DNA of 64,000 bases from Pseudoxanthomonas sp. JBR18 (GTDB lineage: Bacteria > Pseudomonadota > Gammaproteobacteria > Xanthomonadales > Xanthomonadaceae): the NCBI RefSeq assembly GCF_028198165.1, contig NZ_CP116339.1, positions 3,169,001-3,233,000 of the forward strand. The letters run 5' to 3'. The notes beneath the pieces were generated by a model. The model was not told where the DNA came from. It saw only the letters and a list, made by a program, of their open reading frames with translations, and searched no databases. Below, piece by piece: positions 20,343 through 28,819 of the stretch. A program made the translations under genes and the position numbers. Positions within the stretch are counted from its first letter, which is position 1, and the number at the start of each line of letters is the position of its first letter.

Positions 20343-21418
20343 GGGGATGGCGGTGTGTGCTGGGCCAGGGCCCAGGCGACGTGTTCGCGCACCAGGGGCG
20401 ACGCATCGTCTCGGCGCGAGGCCAGGGCATGCAGGATCTCCGGTGTGGTCGGGGCGTTGCCCAGCGCCACGGCGATGTTGCGCAGCCAGCGCTCGTGTCC
20501 GCTGCGGCGGATCGCCGAGCCCTCGGTGCGGCGCAGGAACTCATCCTCGTTCCAGGCGAACAGCTGCGGCAGCGTTGCGGTATCCAGGTCGTTGCGTGCG
20601 CGGAAGTCCGGCTCATCGGTGCGCTTGGCGAACTTGTTCCAGGGGCACACCAGCTGGCAGTCGTCGCAGCCGAAGATGCGGTTGCCGATCGGCTTGCGCA
20701 GATCCTCGGGAATCGCGCCCTCGTGCTCGATGGTCAGATAGGCGATGCAGCGCCGCGCGTCGAGCCGGTGCGGGGCGACGATGGCTTGGGTGGGGCAGAC
20801 CTCGATGCAGCGCACGCAGGTGCCGCAGTGCGCGCTGGCCGGCGTGTCGATGGGTAGCGGGATGTCGACGTAGATCTCGCCGAGGAAGAACCACGACCCG
20901 CCATCCTTGTCGATCAGGCAGGTGTGCTTGCCGATCCAGCCCAGTCCCGCGTTGCGGGCCAGCGCGCGTTCCAGCACCGGCGCCGAATCGACGAACACGC
21001 GATGGCCGAAGGCGCCCACTTCTTCCTGCAACTGCATGGCCAGCTTCTGCAGGCGGTTGCGCATGAGCTTGTGGTAGTCGCGGCCCAGCGCGTAGCGCGC
21101 CACGTAGGCGCGGGTGCCGTCGGCCAGTGTGGTCCAGGCCTCGTCGCTGTCGTTGCGTCCGTAATCCAAACCGACCGAGATCACGCGCAGGGTGCCGGGG
21201 ATCAGTTCCGCAGGCCGCGACCGCAGTTGGCCGTGGCGCGCCATCCAGTCCATCGAACCGTACAAGCCTTCGGCCAGCCAGCTGCGCAGGTGGTCTTCGT
21301 CCTGGCCCAGTTCGATGCCGGCGATGCCGCAGCGCTGGAAGCCGAACGCCCGCGCCAGCGTGCGGATCCGCAGCGCCAGGGCGTGCGGATCGGGCGATGT
21401 CGCAGACGAAGCAGTCAT
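20339..21418 (-). CDS. queG: Epoxyqueuosine reductase
   Basis: Cobalamin-dependent Fe-S enzyme carrying out the last step of queuosine tRNA modification. It has 359 residues from the ATG at 21418. Two 4Fe-4S clusters are indicated by CGTCVRCIEVCPTQAI and CDDCQLVCPWNKF. A short HEAT-like tail follows (residues about 310-355). E. coli queG (yjeS) is likewise divergent from the NAD(P)HX repair gene. Only 25 bp separate the two start codons here. The stop codon lies inside a REP unit. Confidence 0.95.
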   Translation of the reverse strand: MTASSATSPDPHALALRIRTLARAFGFQRCGIAGIELGQDEDHLRSWLAEGLYGSMDWMARHGQLRSRPAELIPGTLRVISVGLDYGRNDSDEAWTTLADGTRAYVARYALGRDYHKLMRNRLQKLAMQLQEEVGAFGHRVFVDSAPVLERALARNAGLGWIGKHTCLIDKDGGSWFFLGEIYVDIPLPIDTPASAHCGTCVRCIEVCPTQAIVAPHRLDARRCIAYLTIEHEGAIPEDLRKPIGNRIFGCDDCQLVCPWNKFAKRTDEPDFRARNDLDTATLPQLFAWNEDEFLRRTEGSAIRRSGHERWLRNIAVALGNAPTTPEILHALASRRDDASPLVREHVAWALAQHTPPSP

Positions 21419-21424
21419 GCGGCC

Positions 21425-21436
21425 AAGTATAGAATC
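21425..21436. promoter_or_regulatory. Overlapping divergent -10 elements of queG and nnrD
   Basis: TAGAAT at 21430-21435 reads toward nnrD and TATACT (complement of 21426-21431) reads toward queG. Each lies 7-8 bp before the respective ATG, so both transcripts would be leaderless or nearly so. No clear -35 is visible for either. Inference from position and sequence only. Confidence 0.4.
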
Positions 21437-21443
21437 GCGCGCC

Positions 21444-22928
21444 ATGACGGCTTTGATTCCCCTGCATGGCGTGGCCGCGGCGCGCACCCTGGACCAACAG
21501 GCCAGCGCGCGTCTGGCCGGTGGAGCGTTCGAGCTGATGACCCGGGCCGGCCAGGCCGCATGGGCCTGCCTGCAGTCGCAGTGGCCACAGGCACGGCGCA
21601 TCACCGTGGTCTGCGGGCCGGGCAACAACGGCGGCGATGGTTACGTGCTGGCGCGGTGCGCCTTGCAGGCCGGTTGCGAGGTCGTGGTCGTGCACCTGGA
21701 GGCGCACGTGCCGCAGACCGGGCTGGCCCAGCGGGCCTGCACCGAGTACGTCGCCATGGGTGGACGCGTGGAGTTGTTCCCCGAGGCGTTTCCGCCGGCC
21801 GATGTGATGGTTGACGCGCTGTTTGGGCTGGGGCTGTCGCGTGCACCCGAAGGCGAGGCCGAGCAGCTCATCGCCGCGATCAATGCGCAGCCCGCGCCCG
21901 TCTTCGCGCTGGATGTCCCCAGCGGCATCGACCCCCGCCGTGGCAGTGCGCCAGGGATCGCCGTGCGCGCCGCGCACACGCTTGAATTCATCGTGCGCCA
22001 CCACGGGCTGCACACCGGTGCTGGCCTGGAGCATGCCGGCGTGCTGTCCCTGGCCGGGCTGGAGGTCGATAAAGAACTGGTCTCGATGAGCGCGCCCAGC
22101 GCGCAGTTGCTGTCCCCCGGCCTGCTGGGGCGCTGGCTGCGCCCGCGTCGGCGGGATGCGCACAAGGGCGAGAGTGGCCGCGTGCTGTGCATCGGCGGCG
22201 ACCTGGGGCATGGCGGCGCCATCCTCATGACCGCCGAAGCCGCCCTGCGCACCGGCAGCGGGCTGGTCAGCGTCGCAACGCGCCAGGCCCACGTCACGGC
22301 GCTGCTGACCCGTCGCCCCGAAGCCATGGTGCATGCCGTGGAATCCAGTCAGGACCTGGCGCCCCTGCTGGAAACGGCCGATGTGATCGCGATCGGCCCC
22401 GGCCTTGGACAACAGGACTGGGGGCGGGCGTTGCTGCGCATGGCGCTGGACGCCGGCAAGCCGCTGGTCCTGGATGCCGATGCACTCAACCTGATCGCGG
22501 CCAAGCCGCGCGCGCTGGGCGATGCCATCGTGACCCCGCATCCCGGCGAAGCCGCGCGCCTGCTGGGTCGCGCCACGTCGGCCGTGCAGGCGGACCGCTT
22601 CGAGGCTGCCACCACGCTGGCCGCGCAACTGCAGGCGACCGTGGTGCTCAAGGGCGCCGGCACCCTGGTGGCCCAGGACGGGGCGCTGCCACGGGTGGTG
22701 GCAGCGGGCAATCCGGGCATGGCGACCGGGGGCATGGGCGATGTGCTCACCGGCGTCATCGCCTCGCTGCGCGGGCAGGGCCTGTCGGCCTTCGATGCCG
22801 CCAGCGCCGGCGCGCTCCTGCATGGCATGGCCGGCGATGTCGCGGCCAAGCGCGGGCAGCGAGGCCTGCTGGCGACCGACCTGTTCGACGCGCTGCCTGC
22901 CTTGGCCAACCCGGAGCCGGTGACCTGA
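21444..22928 (+). CDS. nnrD: Bifunctional NAD(P)HX epimerase/dehydratase
   Basis: Repairs damaged NADH and NADPH hydrates. It has 494 residues. The N-terminal YjeF epimerase domain (about 1-215) has GPGNNGGDGYVLAR, and the C-terminal ribokinase-like ADP/ATP-dependent dehydratase (about 225-490) has TPHPGEAARLL and the anion-hole NPGMATGGMGDVLTG. The ATG at 21444 is used; frames open further upstream are antisense to queG. The order nnr-tsaE-amiC-mutL matches E. coli yjeF-yjeE-amiB-mutL, and the tsaE start overlaps the stop codon by one base. Confidence 0.95.
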   Translation: MTALIPLHGVAAARTLDQQASARLAGGAFELMTRAGQAAWACLQSQWPQARRITVVCGPGNNGGDGYVLARCALQAGCEVVVVHLEAHVPQTGLAQRACTEYVAMGGRVELFPEAFPPADVMVDALFGLGLSRAPEGEAEQLIAAINAQPAPVFALDVPSGIDPRRGSAPGIAVRAAHTLEFIVRHHGLHTGAGLEHAGVLSLAGLEVDKELVSMSAPSAQLLSPGLLGRWLRPRRRDAHKGESGRVLCIGGDLGHGGAILMTAEAALRTGSGLVSVATRQAHVTALLTRRPEAMVHAVESSQDLAPLLETADVIAIGPGLGQQDWGRALLRMALDAGKPLVLDADALNLIAAKPRALGDAIVTPHPGEAARLLGRATSAVQADRFEAATTLAAQLQATVVLKGAGTLVAQDGALPRVVAAGNPGMATGGMGDVLTGVIASLRGQGLSAFDAASAGALLHGMAGDVAAKRGQRGLLATDLFDALPALANPEPVT

Positions 22929-23383
22929 TGCAATTCCATTTGAACGATTCCGATGCCACGGCGCGCCTCGGCCACGCGCTGGCGCGGACGCGGCCGCCCC
23001 TGGCGGCGGTTCATCTGCACGGTGACCTGGGCGCCGGCAAGTCCACGCTGGCCCGTGCGTTGTTGCGTGGGCTGGGGGTCACCGGGTCGGTGCGCAGTCC
23101 CACCTACACGCTGATCGAGCGGTATCCCATCGAAGGCGGCGAGGCCTGGCACCTGGATCTGTATCGGTTGGGAGACGCCTCGGAACTCGACTTTCTGGGC
23201 CTGGACGAGGCGGTGGCCACCCTGTGGCTCATCGAGTGGCCGGAAAAGGGCCGCGGAGGCCTGCCGCCGCCCGACCTGGACATCCATCTCGGCATCGCCG
23301 GCGAGGGGCGGGACGCACGCCTGGTGGCCGGGACAGAGGCCGGCGCGACCTGGCTGGAATCTCTACACGGCCTTCACAGTTAG
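22928..23383 (+). CDS. tsaE: tRNA t6A synthesis ATPase TsaE
   Basis: P-loop ATPase partner of TsaB and TsaD in making threonylcarbamoyladenosine at A37 of tRNAs. It has 151 residues. The Walker A GDLGAGKST is at 32-40; SPTYTLIERY and the HLDLYRL segment are family signatures; WPEKGRG lies near the end. It overlaps the upstream gene by 1 nt, so translation is coupled. Confidence 0.96.
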   Translation: MQFHLNDSDATARLGHALARTRPPLAAVHLHGDLGAGKSTLARALLRGLGVTGSVRSPTYTLIERYPIEGGEAWHLDLYRLGDASELDFLGLDEAVATLWLIEWPEKGRGGLPPPDLDIHLGIAGEGRDARLVAGTEAGATWLESLHGLHS

Positions 23384-23484
23384 GGGGTGTTCGTGCTGTC
23401 GGATGAGAGGAAGTTTCGGCAGGTTACGGATTATTAAGGGAAAACGGCTTGCATCCCCTCCGTGTTAATGCTTGAATTCGGCCC

Positions 23485-25017
23485 ATGCCGAAGGGGATGA
23501 CCGCATTTGCGATCGTGTTGGGGAGCGCCATGCTCTTCCAAGGCGTGCCTGCGGCCGACGCGGGTGAGGTGCGCGGCATCGAAGTTGTCAACGGTGCCAC
23601 CGGCACACGCGCCGAAATCGAGTTGCAGGGCGCGGGCCAGTACAAGACCATTTCGCTGGCCGGGCCTGACCGGCTGGTGGTCGACCTCCCCGAATCGTCC
23701 GCGCCCAAGGGCCTGAAGCTTCCGGCCGGCGCTGGCGTGGTGACGTCGGTCCGCACCGGGCAGCCAGTCCCGGGCACGCTGCGCGTGGTGTTCGACCTGG
23801 CCGGGCCGGTCAAGGCCATGTCGCCGCGAATGGAAGGCAGTGGCGCCAGCTCACGGCTGGTCATCGAATGGCCGGGCGATGGTCCGTCCAGCGGTGGAAC
23901 CGTGGCGGCGTCTTCGACATCCGCCTCGCAGGCCACCTCGGCCTTGGCCGATGCGGCGCGCAAGGCCGCCGTGTCTGCCGCTGTCCCAGCGCCGACGCCT
24001 GTCGCCGAAGTCCCTGCCGCCGCGCCTTCCACGCCGGTGACCAGCGTGACGGCAGGTGCGTTGTCGCCTGCGGCGATCCTGGCCGGCCAGCCCGTGCCGG
24101 GCGTGGAGCCCCCTGCCGATGCCCCGATGACGGTCGCCCCTGGCGTGACCGTCGCCACCGGCAGGCCGGCCCCGGTCAAGGCGCCTGCGGTTCCGGCCGA
24201 TGCGCCGGCGACGGTGCTGCCGCAACCCAAGCTGGCCATGCGCGCGGGCATGCGGCCCTTGATCATCGCCATCGACGCCGGCCACGGTGGGCAGGATTCC
24301 GGTGCGATCGGGCCGACCGGTAAATACGAAAAGAACGTCACCCTGGCCATCGCCCGCCAGTTGGCCAAGCAGATCGACGCCACCCCGGGCCTGAAGTCCT
24401 ATCTGACCCGCGATGGCGACTACTTCATCCCGCTCAACCAGCGTGCGGTCAAGGCGCGCGCGGCGCATGCGGACATGTTCATCTCCATCCACGCCGACGC
24501 CGCGGAAAACCGCAGCGCAAGCGGGTCGTCCGTCTATGTCCTGTCGCTGAAGGGCGCAACCTCGCAACGCGCCCGCTGGCTGGCCGACAAGGAGAACGCC
24601 TCGGATCTGGTCGGCGGACGCAACTTGCAGAAAGTGGACAGCACCCTGGGCTCGGTGTTGATCGACCTGGCGCAGAGCGGCCATATGAAGGCGTCGGAGA
24701 ACGCGGCCGACTTCGTGCTCGATGGCCTCAAGCAGGTCAACAACACCCACAAGTCGCACTTGGAAAAGGCCAATTTCGCGGTGCTGCGCACCTCGGACAT
24801 GCCGGCGATGCTGGTGGAGACGGCCTTCATCTCCAACTATGCCGAAGAAAAGCAGCTGACCGACCCCAGCTATCAGCGCAGGCTGGCCACGGCCATCCTG
24901 GGCGGCGTGGAAACCTATTTCTCGCGTGAGCCGCCGCCAGGCACGCTGTTCGCCGCCCGTGCGCAGGCCGCGCTGGCCGACAACGGCGGTGTGACGGCGG
25001 GTGGCGGATCGCCCTGA
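23485..25017 (+). CDS. amiC: N-acetylmuramoyl-L-alanine amidase with AMIN domain
   Basis: Exported zinc amidase that cleaves septal peptidoglycan during daughter-cell separation. It has 510 residues: a signal peptide (about 1-26, PAADA/GEV), an AMIN peptidoglycan-targeting domain (about 28-125), a Pro/Ala-rich linker (about 130-255) and an Amidase_3 domain (about 260-485). Zinc and catalytic motifs are IDAGHGGQDSGAIG, FISIHADA and MLVETAFISNY. There is no LysM domain in the tail. A 101-bp spacer separates it from tsaE, and TTGCAT plus an AT-rich stretch at 23430-23480 may be its promoter. The symbol could equally be amiB; synteny favours the amiB position. Confidence 0.93.
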   Translation: MPKGMTAFAIVLGSAMLFQGVPAADAGEVRGIEVVNGATGTRAEIELQGAGQYKTISLAGPDRLVVDLPESSAPKGLKLPAGAGVVTSVRTGQPVPGTLRVVFDLAGPVKAMSPRMEGSGASSRLVIEWPGDGPSSGGTVAASSTSASQATSALADAARKAAVSAAVPAPTPVAEVPAAAPSTPVTSVTAGALSPAAILAGQPVPGVEPPADAPMTVAPGVTVATGRPAPVKAPAVPADAPATVLPQPKLAMRAGMRPLIIAIDAGHGGQDSGAIGPTGKYEKNVTLAIARQLAKQIDATPGLKSYLTRDGDYFIPLNQRAVKARAAHADMFISIHADAAENRSASGSSVYVLSLKGATSQRARWLADKENASDLVGGRNLQKVDSTLGSVLIDLAQSGHMKASENAADFVLDGLKQVNNTHKSHLEKANFAVLRTSDMPAMLVETAFISNYAEEKQLTDPSYQRRLATAILGGVETYFSREPPPGTLFAARAQAALADNGGVTAGGGSP

Positions 25018-25101
25018 GGCGCGTCGGATTCTGAAGTCGGGCAGGTGCCTCGGCTATCATCGGGGCTGGTTTCACTCGCGCTTCCAGCGCCATCCTCGCC
25101 C

Positions 25102-26940
25102 GTGCCGATCCGCCAGCTCCCCGATACCCTCATCAACCAGATCGCCGCCGGCGAAGTGGTCGAACGACCTGCCTCGGTGGTCAAGGAACTGGTCGAAAAC
25201 GCGCTGGATGCCGGCGCACGCCGGGTCGAAATCGACCTGGAAGAGGGCGGTGCGCGGCTGATCCGGATCCGCGATGACGGCGGCGGCATCGCTCCGGAGG
25301 AACTGCCGCTGGCGGTGTCCCGTCACGCGACCAGCAAGATCGCCTCGCTCGATGATCTGGAGACCGTGGCCACGCTCGGTTTCCGTGGGGAGGCGCTGCC
25401 GTCGATCGCTTCGGTCAGCCGATTCTCGTTGAGTTCGCGGCGCGCGCAGGACGCGCATGGCCACGGCCTGCAGGTGGAGGGTGGCCGCGTCGGTGAAGTC
25501 GCGCCCAAACAGCAGGCACCCGGGACGACCGTCGAGGTCCGCGAGCTGTTCTACAACGTGCCGGCGCGGCGCAAGTTTCTGCGCGCCGAGCGCACCGAGC
25601 TGGGGCATATCGAGGAGTGGTTGCGCTCTCTGGCCCTGGCGCGTCCGGATGTGGAATTGCGGGTGTCGCACAACGGCCGGCCGTCGCGTCGCTACAAGGG
25701 CGACGGGGCGAGCGAGCCGGTGCTGCGCCTGCATGAAACCCTTGGCGAGGAGTTCGCCCAGCATGCCTTGCGCGTCGAGCACAGCGGGGCCGGGTTGCGC
25801 CTGCACGGCTGGATCGCGCAGCCGGCGTATTCGCGCGCCAGCGCCGACCAGCAGTACGTCTACGTCAACGGGCGCGCCGTGCGTGACCGCAACATCGCCC
25901 ATGCGGTGAAGATGGCCTATCAGGACGTGCTCTACCACGGGCGCCAGCCGGCGTACGTGCTGTTCCTGGAGCTGGACCCGGCGCGGGTGGACGTCAACGT
26001 GCATCCGGCCAAGCACGAGGTCCGCTTCCGTGAGTCGCGGATGATCCACGACTTCGTCTATCGCACCTTGCAGGAGGCGTTGGCGGGCACGCGTGCGGGC
26101 ATCGGCGCCGGTGCGGCGCCGGCCGAGGGCTTGCCTGCATCGGCGCCGATGCCCTTCGCCCAGTCCGCCTACGGCACGCCGGCACCGGCGACGGTGCCAC
26201 AGCACCTGCAGTGGACCGGGCACCAGCAGTCGCCGCTGGGCCTGCGCGTGGCCGATGCGCCCAGCGCCTACGCGGCCCTGTATGCGGGACCATCGATCAG
26301 CCAGTCCGCGCAGCCGGCGCCGATGCAGATGCCGGCCAACGATGCCGCCGGCGGCATCCCGCCGTTGGGCTACGCGGTGGCTCAGTTGCACGGCATCTAC
26401 ATCCTGGCCGAGAACGCCGAAGGCCTGATCGTGGTGGACATGCATGCCGCCCACGAACGCATCGGCTACGAGCGCCTGAAGACCGCGCACGATGGCATCG
26501 GCCTGACTTCGCAGCCGCTGCTGGTGCCGATGACCCTGGCGGTGGCCGAGCGCGAAGCCGATGTCGCCGAGCGCGAGACCGCGACGTTGACCCAGCTTGG
26601 CTTCGATGTCACCCGCAGCGGTCCGCAGAGCCTGAGCGTACGCAGCGTGCCGGCCCTGCTGGCTCACGCCGAGCCTGGCGCGCTGTTGCGCGACGTGCTG
26701 GCCGACCTGCGCGAGCACGGCCAGACCCGCCGCGTGGCGGCCGCACGCGACGAACTGCTCTCGACGATGGCCTGCCATGGCGCCGTGCGTGCCAACCGCA
26801 AGCTCACCGTTCCCGAAATGAACGCCCTGCTGCGCGACATGGAAATCACCGAGCGCTCGGGGCAGTGCAATCACGGACGCCCGACCTGGGCGCACTTCAA
26901 TCTGGCCGAGATCGACAAATGGTTCCTGCGCGGGCGTTGA
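25102..26940 (+). CDS. mutL: DNA mismatch repair protein MutL
   Basis: Matchmaker ATPase of mismatch repair. I use the GTG at 25102, giving [18 protein letters not shown] at the usual start and 612 residues. The N-terminal GHKL ATPase has ENALDAG, GFRGEAL and the [11 protein letters not shown] region. After a variable linker (about 340-420) the C-terminal domain carries D446-M-H-A-x2-E452-x4-E457. This matches the metal-dependent endonuclease motif of MutL from bacteria without MutH, with Met in place of the usual Gln. E. coli MutL lacks this motif. Confidence 0.95.
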   Translation: MPIRQLPDTLINQIAAGEVVERPASVVKELVENALDAGARRVEIDLEEGGARLIRIRDDGGGIAPEELPLAVSRHATSKIASLDDLETVATLGFRGEALPSIASVSRFSLSSRRAQDAHGHGLQVEGGRVGEVAPKQQAPGTTVEVRELFYNVPARRKFLRAERTELGHIEEWLRSLALARPDVELRVSHNGRPSRRYKGDGASEPVLRLHETLGEEFAQHALRVEHSGAGLRLHGWIAQPAYSRASADQQYVYVNGRAVRDRNIAHAVKMAYQDVLYHGRQPAYVLFLELDPARVDVNVHPAKHEVRFRESRMIHDFVYRTLQEALAGTRAGIGAGAAPAEGLPASAPMPFAQSAYGTPAPATVPQHLQWTGHQQSPLGLRVADAPSAYAALYAGPSISQSAQPAPMQMPANDAAGGIPPLGYAVAQLHGIYILAENAEGLIVVDMHAAHERIGYERLKTAHDGIGLTSQPLLVPMTLAVAEREADVAERETATLTQLGFDVTRSGPQSLSVRSVPALLAHAEPGALLRDVLADLREHGQTRRVAAARDELLSTMACHGAVRANRKLTVPEMNALLRDMEITERSGQCNHGRPTWAHFNLAEIDKWFLRGR

Positions 26941-27887
26941 TGATTCCAACCGTGGCCGTTCGTGGGCTGCTGCTGGCCACCGTACTGCTGGCAAGTTGCA
27001 GCGAGCCGCCGGCGCCTGCGGTGCAGCGGCAAGCGCCTTCCGATGTCGACTTCCTGGCCGACAACGCGGTGTGGCGGAACCAGCGGCGCGAGGCCCTGCT
27101 GGCGCCCGATGGCTGGACCAGCCTGGTCGGGCTGCACTGGCTCGAGCTCAAGTCGCATTACATCGGCAGCGGGACCGGTAGTGGGATCGTGCTGGAGGTC
27201 GGGCCGCCCAAGCTGGGCCTGGTCCAGCAGCAGGGAGACAAGGTGTACTTCACGCCCGAGCGCGGCGTGATGGTCACCGCGGACGGCCAGCCGCTGAAGC
27301 GGCGCATCCGCCTGGTGGACGACCAGTCGGGCCCACCGACGGTGATCGGCTTCAGCGGCGGCGCGGACCAGATGACCTTGATCCATCGCGGCGAGCGCTA
27401 CGGACTGCGGATCAAGAGCGCCGACGCCGCCGCGCGCCTGCAGTTCACCCAGATCAACTACTACACCCCAAGCCCGGCCTGGCGTATCGAAGGCCACTTC
27501 ACGCCCAGCCCGGCCGGTACCACGCTCACCTTCGTCGACATGGTCGGCAACACCGTGGCCGCGCCCAGCCCGGGCATTGTCAGCTTCGAGCACGACGGCA
27601 AGGCCTACCAGCTCACGGCGATGGAAGGGGACGAGGGCGGACTGTTTTTCGTCCTGGCCGATCGCACCAGCGGGCACGGCTCGTACCCGGCCGGGCGCTT
27701 CCTGGACACCGCCGCGCCGGCCGCCGATGGCGCGGTCACGCTGGATTTCAATCGGGCCTACAACCCGCCGTGCGTGTTCACCCGCTTCGCTACCTGCCCA
27801 TTGCCGCCGGCGCAGAATCGTCTGGACCTGACGATCGACGCAGGCGAAAAGATGTACACCGGGCCGGTGGGCGGTGAGTCCTCTTGA
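26940..27887 (+). CDS. DUF1684 family lipoprotein
   Basis: A 315-residue protein of a conserved family with no established function. A lipoprotein signal is visible: a hydrophobic stretch and lipobox LASC with C20 as the modified residue. The DUF1684 core includes WTSLVGLHWLELK, YFTPERGVMV and the C-terminal LDFNRAYNPPCVFT. It starts on the last base of the mutL stop and overlaps the next gene, so the three or four genes after mutL look co-translated. It probably faces the periplasm, anchored to a membrane. Confidence 0.88.
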   Translation: MIPTVAVRGLLLATVLLASCSEPPAPAVQRQAPSDVDFLADNAVWRNQRREALLAPDGWTSLVGLHWLELKSHYIGSGTGSGIVLEVGPPKLGLVQQQGDKVYFTPERGVMVTADGQPLKRRIRLVDDQSGPPTVIGFSGGADQMTLIHRGERYGLRIKSADAAARLQFTQINYYTPSPAWRIEGHFTPSPAGTTLTFVDMVGNTVAAPSPGIVSFEHDGKAYQLTAMEGDEGGLFFVLADRTSGHGSYPAGRFLDTAAPAADGAVTLDFNRAYNPPCVFTRFATCPLPPAQNRLDLTIDAGEKMYTGPVGGESS

Positions 27888-28819
27888 ACAGCGTCGTGAC
27901 CCGCTGGCGGGGTGGCGGCCTGCGCCTGTGGCTGGGCCTGTGTCTGGCCTGCGTGCCGCTCTTGGCCAGTGCCGCGCCACCGGTGCCGCTGTTGTGGAAG
28001 GTGACCCACGGTCAGCACACCCTGTACCTGCTGGGCTCCTTTCATCTGCTCAAGCCCGATGACTACCCCCTTTCTGCGGACGTGGACGCCGCGTTCGCCG
28101 ATGCCGAGCAGCTCGTGCTGGAGCTGTCCGGTGACGAACTGTCTTCGCCTGCGCTGGGCCAGGCCATGTATGCCGCCGCGCGGCTGCCAGACGGCCAGAC
28201 GCTGGAGCAGCGCCTCAACCCGTCGACTTGGCAGGCGCTGGTGGATTACGCGCATGCGCACAACCTGCCGGTGGAGAGCTTCCAGCACCTGGAGCCCTGG
28301 TTGGTGGCGATCAGCGTCAGCCTGCAGGAGATGGTGGCGCAGGGGTTGGACCCCAAGCTCGGCCTGGACGTGCATTTCATCGAGTTGGCGCGTCAGGCCG
28401 GCAAGCCCGTCACGGGGCTGGAGCGTGGCCAGCAGCAGATCGACATGCTCGATGGGATGACGCCGCTCGAACAGGAGCAGTACCTGGCCGAGACCCTGGA
28501 CGACGCCGGGGCCACCGGCGCGGCCGAAAGCGCGCGCCTGCATGACGCCTGGCGTGACGGCGATATTGCGACCCTGCGCGATGGCATGGCCGCCGACATG
28601 AAGCGCGAGTACCCGCAGCTCTATCAGCGCATCAACGTGGCGCGCAACGATGCCTGGGTCCCGAAGCTGGCCCAGCGCCTCGAAGGCCCGGGTGACGATG
28701 ACACCCTGGTCGTCGTGGGCGCGCTGCACCTGCTCGGCCCCGACGGCGTCGTCGAGAAGCTGCGCGCGAAAGGGTACGCGGTGGAGCGGATCTGCAGCGC
28801 CTGCAAGGCAGCGCGATGA
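27884..28819 (+). CDS. TraB/GumN family protein
   Basis: A 311-residue exported protein of the TraB/PrgY/GumN family (a putative metalloprotease-like EreA/ChaN-type fold; activity not established). A signal peptide spans about 1-30 (LASAAPP). Family motifs are YLLGSFHLL near 48-56 and the C-terminal VVVGALHLLGPDGV with the paired histidine. The start is a TTG at 27884 overlapping the upstream stop codon; a GTG at 27896 is an equally possible start. GumN lies in the xanthan locus of Xanthomonas but is not part of polymer synthesis. The next gene overlaps as ATGA. Confidence 0.85.
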   Translation: MNSVVTRWRGGGLRLWLGLCLACVPLLASAAPPVPLLWKVTHGQHTLYLLGSFHLLKPDDYPLSADVDAAFADAEQLVLELSGDELSSPALGQAMYAAARLPDGQTLEQRLNPSTWQALVDYAHAHNLPVESFQHLEPWLVAISVSLQEMVAQGLDPKLGLDVHFIELARQAGKPVTGLERGQQQIDMLDGMTPLEQEQYLAETLDDAGATGAAESARLHDAWRDGDIATLRDGMAADMKREYPQLYQRINVARNDAWVPKLAQRLEGPGDDDTLVVVGALHLLGPDGVVEKLRAKGYAVERICSACKAAR

